A DNA stretch of 64,000 nucleotides, taken from positions 62,001 through 126,000 of the forward strand of contig NZ_QRGC01000005.1 in NCBI RefSeq assembly GCF_003448965.1. Reading direction: 5' to 3'. A program made the translations under genes and the position numbers. Shown in pieces: positions 12,102 through 20,879 of this stretch; the first letter of the stretch is position 1; the number at the start of each line of letters is the position of its first letter. Origin of the DNA: Oceanicella sp. SM1341. Lineage in GTDB: Bacteria > Pseudomonadota > Alphaproteobacteria > Rhodobacterales > Rhodobacteraceae. Below the pieces are notes generated by a model. It saw only the letters and a list, made by a program, of their open reading frames with translations. It searched no databases and had not been told where the DNA came from.

Positions 12102-13280
12102 TCAGCCGGCCCGCACCAGCCCACCGCCGGGGCGGCGCTCGATCCGCCCCGTGAGCTCCAGTTCCCCGATCACCTGCAGCACCTGCCAGGCCGGGGCCCC
12201 CGCCTGGCGCAGGATGTCGTCCTCCGAGGCCGGGGCATGCGAAAGCAGGCTCTCCACCCGTTCCGGCAGGCCGCCCGGCGTGTCCGCCCCGCCCGGCGCC
12301 TCCGCCCGGGCCTGCGCGTCCGGGCCGGGCGCTTCCGCCTCCGGCGGCTCGCCGGGAAATGCGCTGGCGGCCAGCGCGCCATTGCCGGGATATTCCAGCG
12401 CCTCCTCCACGTCATCGGCGTCGCGCACCAGCATCGCCCCCTGGCGCAGCAGCCGGTTGCAGCCGCCCACCCGGGGGTCGAGCGGCGAGCCGGGCACGGC
12501 CAGCACCTCCCTGCCCTGTTCCAGCGCCAGCCGCGCGGTGATGAGCGAGCCCGAACGCTCCGCCGCCTCCACCAGCACCACGGCGCGCGACAGGCCGGAG
12601 ACGATGCGGTTGCGGCGCGGAAAATGGCGCGAGGTCGGGGTTTCGCCCATGGCAGCCTCGCTCAGCAGCAGGCCGTTGAGCGAGATCTCCTCGGCGAGGT
12701 CGTCGTTCTCGGCCGGGTAGATGCGGTCCAGCCCGCCGGCCAGAACCGCGATCGTGCCACTGGCCAGGGCGGCGCGATGGGCGGCGGTGTCCACCCCGCG
12801 CGCGAGGCCCGAGACGATGGCATGGCCGCGCCCGCTCAGCTCCTGCGCCAGCAGCGCCGCCATCCGCCGCCCGCCGGAGGAGGCGTTGCGCGCGCCGACG
12901 ACCGCGATGCAGGATCCGTGCGCGAGCCCGGGCGAGCCCCGCGCCCAGAGCATCGGCGGCGGGTCGGCGATCTCGGAGAGCAGTGCGGGATAGTCGGGCG
13001 CGCCGAGGCAGAGCAGCCGCGCGCCGAGCGCCCGGGCGCGGCCCAGTTCCTCGTCCACCAGCCCCGCGGGCGCGGCCTCCGGCCGGCGACCGCCCTCGCC
13101 CGCCACGTCCGGCAGGGCCTCCAGCGCCGCGCCGGCCGAGCCGAAGCGCGCCAGCAGTGCCCGGAAGCTCCGCGGGCCGACATGCGTGCTGCGCGCCAGG
13201 CGCAGCCAGTCATGCGCCTCCGCCGGCGTGCGCGGCACGGGCAGGCTGCCCGGAGCCGGAATGGGTTGGTGATGGGTCAT
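12102..13280 (-). CDS. dprA: DNA-processing protein DprA
   Basis: DprA loads RecA on incoming single-stranded DNA during transformation. The 392-aa product has the Rossmann-like core with VVGARNASSGGRRMA and SGLARGVDTAAHRAAL (about residues 130-185), GTIAVLAGGLDRIYP, and a C-terminal winged-helix segment (about 325-392) like other DprA proteins. The start at 13280 has GGGGAGG 8 nt upstream; a longer frame to 13322 has none. It is the last gene of pyrB-pyrC'-plsY-dprA. Confidence 0.92.
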   Translation of the reverse strand: MTHHQPIPAPGSLPVPRTPAEAHDWLRLARSTHVGPRSFRALLARFGSAGAALEALPDVAGEGGRRPEAAPAGLVDEELGRARALGARLLCLGAPDYPALLSEIADPPPMLWARGSPGLAHGSCIAVVGARNASSGGRRMAALLAQELSGRGHAIVSGLARGVDTAAHRAALASGTIAVLAGGLDRIYPAENDDLAEEISLNGLLLSEAAMGETPTSRHFPRRNRIVSGLSRAVVLVEAAERSGSLITARLALEQGREVLAVPGSPLDPRVGGCNRLLRQGAMLVRDADDVEEALEYPGNGALAASAFPGEPPEAEAPGPDAQARAEAPGGADTPGGLPERVESLLSHAPASEDDILRQAGAPAWQVLQVIGELELTGRIERRPGGGLVRAG

Positions 13281-13376
13281 GCTCAGGCCTCCCCGCGGAA
13301 GGGGAGAGCTTGGCCGCGACATGATTAACGGCGGGTTAAGCCCCGCCCGGTCGGCTCCGGGCGCCGGCCCGCCCGC

Positions 13377-13997
13377 TCAGGCGCGCTTGCCGATCTTGGG
13401 CTCGGCGCCGCGCAGCAGCCGGGCGATGTTGCCCCTGTGCGACAGGAAGATCATCAGCGCCAGCAGCACCCCCACCCAGACCGCGCCCTGCGCGCCCACC
13501 ACCGCGAGCCAGACCGGCGAGAGCGCCGCCGCCACCAGGGCGGAGAGCGAGGAGTAGCGCAGCGCGAAGGCCACCGCGAGCCAGGTGGCGCAGGCCAGCA
13601 GCGCCGCCGGCCAGCTCAGCGCGAAGAGGATGCCGAGATAGGTCGCCACCCCCTTGCCGCCGCGAAACCCGATCCAGACCGGGAAGAGATGGCCGAGGAA
13701 GGCGCCGATCGCCGCGACATGCGCCGGCATCGGCCCCCAGAGCGCGCCGAGCACCAGCACCGGGATGGTGCCCTTCAGCGCGTCGCCCAGCAGGGTGACG
13801 GCGGCAGCACCCTTGTGGCCCGAGCGCAGCACGTTTGTGGCGCCGATGTTGCCCGAGCCCTGCTTGCGCGGATCCGCGAGGCCGAAGAGCCGCGAGGAGA
13901 GCACGCCGAAGGGGATCGAGCCGCAGAGATAGCCGATCAGGAGCGCGAGAAGCACCAGCCCCGGGGCCGCCGCGAGATCCGGAAGATATGCGTCCAT
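13377..13997 (-). CDS. plsY: Glycerol-3-phosphate acyltransferase PlsY
   Basis: PlsY is the membrane acyltransferase that makes lysophosphatidate from acyl-phosphate and glycerol-3-phosphate. The 206-aa protein has five or so membrane spans and the family motifs GSIPFGVLSSRLFGL, KQGSGNIGATNVLR (about residue 46) and GHLFPVWIGFRGGKGVAT. Its ATG shares one base with the pyrC' stop (TGATG), so the genes are co-translated. Confidence 0.95.
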   Translation of the reverse strand: MDAYLPDLAAAPGLVLLALLIGYLCGSIPFGVLSSRLFGLADPRKQGSGNIGATNVLRSGHKGAAAVTLLGDALKGTIPVLVLGALWGPMPAHVAAIGAFLGHLFPVWIGFRGGKGVATYLGILFALSWPAALLACATWLAVAFALRYSSLSALVAAALSPVWLAVVGAQGAVWVGVLLALMIFLSHRGNIARLLRGAEPKIGKRA

Positions 13998-15283
13998 CAG
14001 CCCTGCTCCCGCGCGAAGACCTGCCCGCCCCCGACCCAGGTGCCGAGGACACGCCCCTGCATGCGTCGCTGGTCGAAGGGCGTGTTCTTTGACTTGGAGC
14101 GCAGGGTGTAGCGGTCAAGCACGAAGGGGGCGTCGGGGTCGAAGAGCACGAGGTCGGCCGGCGCGCCCTCCGCCAGCCGCCCGCCGGGCAGGCCGAGCAG
14201 CTTCGAGGGGTTGAGCGCCAGGCAGGCGAAGAGCCGCGGCAGGCTCACCATGCCCGAATGCACCATCTGCAGGGCGGCGGGCAGCAGGGTCTCGAGCCCC
14301 ACGGCGCCGGGGGCGGCCTCCTCGAAGGGCAGGCGCTTCGACTCCTCGTCCTGCGGGGTGTGGAAGGAGCCGATCACGTCGATCAGCCCGTCCGCCACTG
14401 CCTGCACAAGCGCCACGCGGTCCTCCTCCGGGCGCAGCGGCGGGGTGATGCGGAAGAAGGTGCGGTAATCGGCGATGTCGTATTCGTTGAGGGTGAGGTG
14501 ATGCACGTTGGCGCCCGCGGTCACCTTCAGCCCCTGCGCCTTCGCGGCGGCGAGCAGCGGCAGGGCGGCGGCGGTGGAGATCTGGTCGGCATGGCCGCGC
14601 GCCCCGGTCATCTCCAGCATGGCCAGGTCGCGGGCGAGCTGCAGCTTCTCGGCCAGCAGCGGCGCCGAGGGCAGGCCCAGCTTGGAGGCGAAGGGCCCGG
14701 AGGTGGCCGCCGCCCCCTCCGAGAGGCCCGGCTCCTGCGGGTGGAAGATCACCAGCGCGTCGATGCCCACGGAGTAGATGAGCGCGCGCTGCAGCAGGCG
14801 GGTGTTGCGCACCGGGCGCACGCCATCGGTGAAGGCCACGGCGCCCGCGTCCTTCAGCAGGCCCATCTCCACCATCTCGCGGCCCTCGCGCGCCTTGGTG
14901 AGGGCGGCCATGGGCAGCACCCGCACCGGGCTCGACTCGCGCGCGCGGCGGAAGGCGAATTCCAGCGTCTCGGGGTCGTCGATCGGCGGGATGGTGTCGG
15001 GGCGGGTGACCATGGTGGTCACCCCGCCGGCCGCCGCCGCCAGCCCGCCGGTGCGGAAGCTCTCCTTGTGGCGCTCGCCCGGCTCGCCGATCTTCACCCC
15101 GATGTCGACGATGCCGGGGGCGAGGCAGCGCCCCCCGCAGTCCACCACCCGGTCCGCCGCGGGCACCACCGCCGCCTCGGGCAGCACCGCGACAATGGCG
15201 CCATCCTCCACGAGCAGCCCGCCGCGGGCTTCGGTTCCGGCTTCTGGGTCGATCAGGCGGGCATCGGCGAAGAAGGTCTTCAT
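13997..15283 (-). CDS. pyrC': Dihydroorotase homologue lacking zinc ligands (pseudo-dihydroorotase)
   Basis: This 428-aa amidohydrolase-fold protein is colinear with long-type dihydroorotases. The metal-binding HxH that normally follows PG(F/I)xDxH is replaced: residues about 53-66 read PGIVDIGVKIGEPG. The later D-H-A-P-H loop reads GSFHTPQ. It is therefore unlikely to be an active dihydroorotase. Known non-catalytic partners (PyrC' in Pseudomonas, PyrX) bind aspartate transcarbamoylase and stabilise it, and this gene lies 50 nt after pyrB. A true pyrC should be elsewhere in the genome. Confidence 0.85.
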   Translation of the reverse strand: MKTFFADARLIDPEAGTEARGGLLVEDGAIVAVLPEAAVVPAADRVVDCGGRCLAPGIVDIGVKIGEPGERHKESFRTGGLAAAAGGVTTMVTRPDTIPPIDDPETLEFAFRRARESSPVRVLPMAALTKAREGREMVEMGLLKDAGAVAFTDGVRPVRNTRLLQRALIYSVGIDALVIFHPQEPGLSEGAAATSGPFASKLGLPSAPLLAEKLQLARDLAMLEMTGARGHADQISTAAALPLLAAAKAQGLKVTAGANVHHLTLNEYDIADYRTFFRITPPLRPEEDRVALVQAVADGLIDVIGSFHTPQDEESKRLPFEEAAPGAVGLETLLPAALQMVHSGMVSLPRLFACLALNPSKLLGLPGGRLAEGAPADLVLFDPDAPFVLDRYTLRSKSKNTPFDQRRMQGRVLGTWVGGGQVFAREQG

Positions 15284-15333
15284 GAGGTCAAACGATCCAC
15301 TCTGGGTTTGAACCGGGAAGAGGCGGGCTGCCC

Positions 15334-16272
<939 letters not shown>

Positions 16273-16377
16273 GGGCCGCCTCCCCCGCTCGAACAAGTGC
16301 GAGCGCCTTATGGCACCGGCAAGGGCGCGGAGCAAGGCTCGTGAGCGGGCCTCCCCCCGGCCCCCCTCCGGCGTGTT

Positions 16378-17058
16378 TCAGCCGAGACGGGCGGCCGCGG
16401 CCTCCGACGCCGCGCGCCTCCGGGCGATGAAGGGCGCGATGCGTTCCGTAACGCGGGCCAGCAGCTCCGGTGCGGCGGTGCGCGGCGCGCCGCTGTCGAA
16501 GGGTGGCGCGGGGTCGTATTCGATTTGCAGCTGGATCTCGCGCGCCGCCTCCTCGCCCAGCACCTCCGCCGCCACGGCGAGGGCGAAATCGATGCCCGAG
16601 GTCACGCCCGCCCCGGTGATGCGGTTGCCGTCGCGCACCACGCGCTCGGCCACCGGCTCGGCGCCGAAGAGCGCGAGCTGGTCGAGCGAGGACCAGTGGC
16701 AGGTGGCGCGCCGCCCGGTGAGCAGCCCCGCCGCCGCCAGCACCAGCGAGCCGGTGCACACCGAGGTGACCAGCCGGCAGCCGGGCGCGAGCCGACGCAG
16801 GGCACCGAGCACCTCGGCATCCTCCATCAGCGCGATCTGCCCCGGCCCGCCGGGCACGCAGAGGATGTCGAGCGCCTCGCAGTCCGCCAGCCGCATGTCC
16901 GGCAACAGGCCGAGGCCGCGGTCGGAGCGCACGGGCTCGAGGGTCTTCCACAGGAGCGACACTTCCGCGCCGGGCATGCGGGAAAAGACTTCCAGCGGCC
17001 CGGTGAGGTCGAGCTGGGTGAGATCGGGGAACAGCAGCAGTCCGATGCGGATGGTCAT
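16378..17058 (-). CDS. DJ-1/PfpI family protein
   Basis: This 226-aa protein has the class-I glutamine amidotransferase-like fold of DJ-1/PfpI. The nucleophile elbow is VTSVCTGSLVLAAAG, with the Cys at about 99 preceded by VPGGPG, and a possible acid in LDLTGPLEVFSR (about residue 20). The pattern resembles isonitrile hydratase and the N-domain of GlxA-type regulators, but there is no AraC domain. The substrate is unknown. Confidence 0.8.
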   Translation of the reverse strand: MTIRIGLLLFPDLTQLDLTGPLEVFSRMPGAEVSLLWKTLEPVRSDRGLGLLPDMRLADCEALDILCVPGGPGQIALMEDAEVLGALRRLAPGCRLVTSVCTGSLVLAAAGLLTGRRATCHWSSLDQLALFGAEPVAERVVRDGNRITGAGVTSGIDFALAVAAEVLGEEAAREIQLQIEYDPAPPFDSGAPRTAAPELLARVTERIAPFIARRRAASEAAAARLG

Positions 17059-17198
17059 GGCGCGGGGCCCTCCTCGTGGCACGAGACAGCGAGAGCGCGC
17101 CGCGGCCTTCGGCAAGCAAGGCGCGCCGGGGCTGCGAGGTCAACCGGGCACGCGCCCGGCGCGGCGTCTCGTCAGCACGTCTGCACCGCCCCGCATGC

Positions 17199-17333
17199 GG
17201 CGCAACTCCGAGTCTGCCCGCCTCTGGCGGGGTTCCGAGTCTGCCCGCCGCTGGCGCAACTCCGAGCCTGCCCGCCTCCGGCGCAATCCCGAGTTTGCCC
17301 GCCTCTGGCGCAACTCTTGGTCTGCCCGCCTCC
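17199..17333. repeat. 27-bp tandem repeat, five degenerate copies
   Basis: Units start at 17199, 17226, 17253, 17280 and 17307, each opening with ggcg and carrying ctgcccgcc(t/g)c. The most conserved part, cccgcc-N3-ggcg, is itself an imperfect palindrome across the unit junction. Because 27 is a multiple of three, all six frames give 9-residue repeats, which explains spurious open frames here. Confidence 0.9.
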
Positions 17334-17339
17334 GGCGGG

Positions 17340-17374
17340 ACGCAAAGAAAAAGGGGCCGCGCGCACGGCCCCTT
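17340..17374 (-). terminator. Rho-independent terminator after DUF992 gene
   Basis: A hairpin AAGGGGCCGTGC/GCGCGGCCCCTT (17374-17351, minus strand) runs straight into TTTCTTTGCG. It lies 25 nt past the stop codon and is one of the clearest terminators in the window. Confidence 0.9.
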
Positions 17375-17399
17375 GCAGTCGTGGTGTTTCCTCCCGGAA

Positions 17400-17900
17400 T
17401 CACCCCTCGGTCTTTTCACCGACCTTGGTCAGGGTCATCCGCTCCAGCCCCGCGGCAATGCCGATGCCTTCCTGCCCGGACACGGACAGCGGCTGGAGCG
17501 AGATGGCATCTCCGGACCCGCCGACGAGCACCTTCGCGCCCGCCCCGAGGCCGAGGGCCGCGTCCGCGCTGGCGCCGACATACGTGCCCTCCATCATCTG
17601 CGGATTATACTCGCCGCTCGTGGTCAGAACACCCCATTTGATGGTCTGCTGGCTCACCGCGTTCAGGTCGATCCCGATCTTGTCGATGTCGCCGACGTAA
17701 ACCTGGTCCCAGGCGTCGTCCTTGCCATCGAGGGTGCAGACATACTGGCTGTTGCTCAGCACCACGATGTTCGACTTGCCCGTGAGATCGCAGGTGAGCA
17801 CGCCCACGTCGATCTTTGCCGGCTCGTCAGCCTGCGCGGCAACCGCGCCGAGACCGCTCGCGGCCAGCAGGGAAGCGACCAAAAGACCACTGCGTTTCAT
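17400..17900 (-). CDS. DUF992 domain-containing secreted protein
   Basis: This 166-aa exported protein has a classical signal peptide (MKRSGLLVASLLAASGLGAVAAQA, cleavage after about residue 24). The mature part matches DUF992: LTCDLTGKSNIVVL at the start, QYVCTLDG, and a Gly-rich C-terminal half (ALGLGAGAKVLVGGSG). The function is unknown; members look like small periplasmic beta-rich proteins. It is monocistronic with its own terminator and an AGGAGA site before the ATG. Confidence 0.85.
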   Translation of the reverse strand: MKRSGLLVASLLAASGLGAVAAQADEPAKIDVGVLTCDLTGKSNIVVLSNSQYVCTLDGKDDAWDQVYVGDIDKIGIDLNAVSQQTIKWGVLTTSGEYNPQMMEGTYVGASADAALGLGAGAKVLVGGSGDAISLQPLSVSGQEGIGIAAGLERMTLTKVGEKTEG

Positions 17901-17999
17901 GACTTCTCCTTTCGGGGTCCGTTTCGGGCACATAACGCTCCCGGGGCGGAAAGGTTCCGTCCCGCCGGGCGAGAATGCGCGGGAAATCGCCGATTCGCA

Positions 18000-18050
18000 G
18001 CCGCGTTGCACCCGCCCGGCCCGCTCCGTGCGCGCGTCGTGCAACGCGGC
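18000..18050. repeat. 12-bp perfect inverted repeat upstream of the DUF992 gene
   Basis: GCCGCGTTGCAC (18000-18011) is repeated in inverse orientation as GTGCAACGCGGC (18039-18050), 27 nt apart. It sits between the divergent DUF992 and uracil-DNA glycosylase genes, about 100 nt from the former's start. It could be an operator pair or a hairpin. Confidence 0.7.
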
Positions 18051-18165
18051 GGCGCGCAGGCCCCGGCGCGGGGAGCCGCGCGGGAAGCCGGCCGGTTCGC
18101 GGCCGCGGCGCCGAGGGCCCGCTCGCCGCTTCCCTCGCCGCCGCGGATAGGCTAATCCGTGGGAC

Positions 18166-19041
18166 ATGCAGGACACCGGGAGCAGCTTTCACGCCGACCT
18201 CGCCATGCTCGAATGGCTGATCGAACTCGGTGCCGACGAGGCCTCGGGCGACACGCCCGTCTGCCGATACGGGCCCGCGCCCTCCCCCGACGCGGCGCCC
18301 TCCCCGCATCCCGGCCCCGCCGAGGCGCCGGCCGCGCCCGCTCCCCGCGCTGCCGCGGAGCCGGCGCGCCCGACCCCCGCGACACCGCGCCCGGCGGAAG
18401 ACCCCGCGGCAGAGCAGATCCGCGCCGCGCGCGAGATCGCTGCCGCCTGCGTCTCGCTCGACGGGCTCTCGGCGGCGCTCGCCGGCTTCGAGGGCTGCCC
18501 GCTCAAGCGCGGCGCGCGCAACACCGTGTTCTCCGACGGAAACCCGGCCGCCCGCCTGATGGTGATCGGCGAGGCGCCCGGCCGCGAGGAGGATGCCGCC
18601 GGCCTGCCCTTCGTCGGCCGCTCCGGCCAGCTGCTCGACCGGATGCTCGCCGCCGTCGGCCTGTCGCGCCGGGCGGAGGACCCCGCCCAGGCGGTCTACA
18701 TCACCAACGTGCTGCCCTGGCGCCCGCCGCAGAACCGCGACCCCTCCTCCGACGAGATCGCGATGCTCACGCCCTTCCTGCACCGGCACATCGCGCTGGC
18801 CCGGCCCGAGATGCTGCTGCTGATGGGCCGTACAGCCGCCTCCACCCTGCTGGGCACCTCCACCGGCATCACCCGGCTGCGCGGCACCTGGGCGGAGGTT
18901 GACGGCCTGCCCGCCATGCCGACCTTCCACCCCGCCGCGCTGCTGCGCAACCCGCTGCAGAAGCGCCCGGTCTGGTCCGACCTGCTGGCCGTGGCCGCCC
19001 GGCTCGGCCTGCCCGAGCGCCCGGGCCGGCCGCCGGCCTGA
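18166..19041 (+). CDS. Uracil-DNA glycosylase, family-4-like without Fe-S cysteines
   Basis: This 291-aa enzyme excises uracil from DNA. The core has GEAPGREEDAAGLPFVGRSG (motif 1, about residue 125), NVLPWRPPQNRDP and the late motif FHPAALLR. Family-4 enzymes normally hold a 4Fe-4S cluster with four Cys; here only the CPLKR Cys (about residue 109) remains, and the usual Cys before RPP is Trp. I recall an Fe-S-free class from Bradyrhizobium that fits. The N-terminal 80 residues are Ala/Pro-rich and probably disordered. Confidence 0.85.
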   Translation: MQDTGSSFHADLAMLEWLIELGADEASGDTPVCRYGPAPSPDAAPSPHPGPAEAPAAPAPRAAAEPARPTPATPRPAEDPAAEQIRAAREIAAACVSLDGLSAALAGFEGCPLKRGARNTVFSDGNPAARLMVIGEAPGREEDAAGLPFVGRSGQLLDRMLAAVGLSRRAEDPAQAVYITNVLPWRPPQNRDPSSDEIAMLTPFLHRHIALARPEMLLLMGRTAASTLLGTSTGITRLRGTWAEVDGLPAMPTFHPAALLRNPLQKRPVWSDLLAVAARLGLPERPGRPPA

Positions 19042-19084
19042 CCGCGCGCCGGATCCCGCCTTCCCTTCCCCGAGAGGAGCCGAC

Positions 19085-19627
19085 ATGAGCACCGCCCCGA
19101 GCGAGAGAGCGTTCATCCCGGTGAGGATCGCCGTCCTCACCGTCTCCGACACCCGCAGCCTGGCCGACGACCGCTCCGGCGACACGCTGGCCGCGCGCAT
19201 CGCCGAGGCGGGCCACCACCTCGCCGCCCGCGACATCTGCCCGGACGAGCGCGCCACCATATCCGGCCGGCTGCGTGCCTGGATCGCCGACCCGGAGGTG
19301 GACGTGGTGCTCACCACCGGCGGCACCGGCCTCACCGGCCGCGACGTGACCGTGGAGGCCCACCGCGATGTCTACGAGAAGGAGATCGACGCCTTCGGCA
19401 CCGTGTTCACCATCGTCTCGATGGAGAAGATCGGCACTTCGGCGGTGCAGAGCCGCGCCTGCGCGGGCGTTGCGGGCGGAACCTATCTCTTCGCGCTGCC
19501 CGGCTCGCCCGGCGCCTGCCGCGACGCCTGGGACGGCATCCTGAAGGCGCAGTTCGACTACCGTCACCGCCCGTGCAATTTCGTCGAGATCATGCCGCGG
19601 CTCGACGAGCACCAGCGCCGCAAATGA
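19085..19627 (+). CDS. moaB: Molybdenum cofactor biosynthesis protein MoaB/Mog-type
   Basis: This 180-aa protein has the MogA/MoaB fold, which adenylylates molybdopterin or is a paralogue of that enzyme. Visible motifs are LTVSDTRSLADDRSGD (N-terminal), TTGGTGLTGRDVT (about residue 76) and ALPGSPGACRDAWD. It starts after a GAGAGGAG site and overlaps the next gene by ATGA. It is probably in one unit with the glycosylase gene 43 nt upstream. Confidence 0.9.
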   Translation: MSTAPSERAFIPVRIAVLTVSDTRSLADDRSGDTLAARIAEAGHHLAARDICPDERATISGRLRAWIADPEVDVVLTTGGTGLTGRDVTVEAHRDVYEKEIDAFGTVFTIVSMEKIGTSAVQSRACAGVAGGTYLFALPGSPGACRDAWDGILKAQFDYRHRPCNFVEIMPRLDEHQRRK

Positions 19628-20097
19628 CCGACCGGCCCGACGACCCCGAGGCCTGCGCCTTCACCCCGTTGGGCGACTGGTCGTCTCCCGGCCTTCGCCG
19701 CGGCGCGGCGGTGCTGATCGAGGACCCTGCCGGCCGCCTGCTGCTTCAGCTGCGCGACGACATCGACACGGTGGCCGCGCGCGGCCAGTGGTGCCTGTTC
19801 GGCGGCGGGGTGGAGCCGGGCGAGACCCTGCGCGAGGCGGCCCTGCGCGAACTCGAGGAGGAAACCGGCCTCGCGCCCTCGCCGGAGCGGCTGGCGCCCT
19901 TCTGCCGCGCGGTCTCCACCTCGCCGGCGCGCACCCGGCTCTACGTCTACCGCCTGCGTCTCGCGGTCGACCCCGCGCGCATCCGGCTCGGCGAGGGCGC
20001 GGGCTTCGCCCTGCTCACCCCCGCGCAGCTGCGCCGCTACGAGATCGTGCCCTTCCAGCGCCCGATCATCGAGCAGCACCTCGCCGGGAAGGCCTGA
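19624..20097 (+). CDS. NUDIX hydrolase
   Basis: This 157-aa pyrophosphohydrolase has the NUDIX box spread over GGGVEPGETLREAALRELEE followed by ETGL (about residues 59-82), with all catalytic Glu residues present. The specific nucleotide or sugar substrate cannot be told. The ATG at 19624 overlaps the moaB stop, so the two are translationally coupled. A longer in-frame start at 19573 inside moaB is rejected. Confidence 0.9.
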   Translation: MTDRPDDPEACAFTPLGDWSSPGLRRGAAVLIEDPAGRLLLQLRDDIDTVAARGQWCLFGGGVEPGETLREAALRELEEETGLAPSPERLAPFCRAVSTSPARTRLYVYRLRLAVDPARIRLGEGAGFALLTPAQLRRYEIVPFQRPIIEQHLAGKA

Positions 20098-20378
20098 GCG
20101 GCGGAGACAGCCGGCGCTGACCCGGGCGCCAGCCAGAGCGGCAGCGCGCCGGATCCCCGGGCGCGTCACGCAGACGGCAGCACGGGATGGGCCCCGAGGC
20201 TTGCCGCCCCGGGCCGGAAGGCGATGGCCCATTCCGCCCGTCCGGCACCGCAACCGGTCCCCCCGGCAAGGCGACAGGCTTGCGGCGGGCCTGCACGGCA
20301 ACGGCGCCTGCCCGCCGGCCCTCTCCCCGGCACTGCCCCCGGCGAACTACAGATGAGTGTCGCGAACACCGCCCTCCG

Positions 20379-20488
<110 letters not shown>

Positions 20489-20561
20489 CGCCTGCCCTGC
20501 CCCCGCCCGGCGCGCAACTCCCCTTTCACACCGCGTTTCCCAAGGCTTCCGCCAGGCGCGA

Positions 20562-20712
20562 AGGGCCGCGCCCGACCCTGGGTGGGCGCATCGACACGCG
20601 TGGTCGGCGGTTTATCCCCAAAGCCCCGGACTCGGGCTGCGCGGCGCGCCACATCGCCATCGCGCCCTCCCGGGGGGAGGGTCGGGCGCGGCCCGGGAGG
20701 GTCGCCCGGGCG
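20562..20712. repeat. Dispersed 150-bp element, copy A
   Basis: The segment from gggccgcgcccgaccctggg to cgcccgggcgaag is clearly homologous to the three copies near 48.3-48.8 kb. It has 17-nt imperfect inverted ends (GGGCCGCGCCCGACCCT at 20564-20580, complement in gggtcgggcgcggccc near 20695) and shared interior words such as cggtttatcc, aaagccccgga and cacatcgcca. It lies between convergent genes. Confidence 0.9.
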
Positions 20713-20879
20713 AAGGGGAAACGCTGCAGGCACGGCGCTGCATCGCCGTACGGCAGACGGTGGCGCCGCCCCACGGGTGCCGCGAGGGGCGAAGGCCCCC
20801 CCGGGGCCTGCGCCACGCCCGGCGAGCTGCGGGGGCGCAAGCCCCCTCGGCGAGCCGGGCGTTCCTGCCTCGCGGACCG

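Larger units (their letters stand above)
17059..17399. other. Repeat-bearing gap between DJ-1 and DUF992 genes
   Basis: This 341-nt gene-free stretch contains a five-copy 27-bp tandem array (17199-17333) and the DUF992 gene terminator (17340-17374). Open frames through it are repeat artefacts. Confidence 0.7.

Noticed and set aside
17199-17333. CRISPR-like array of 27-bp repeats
   Set aside because: The repeats are head-to-tail with no spacers.
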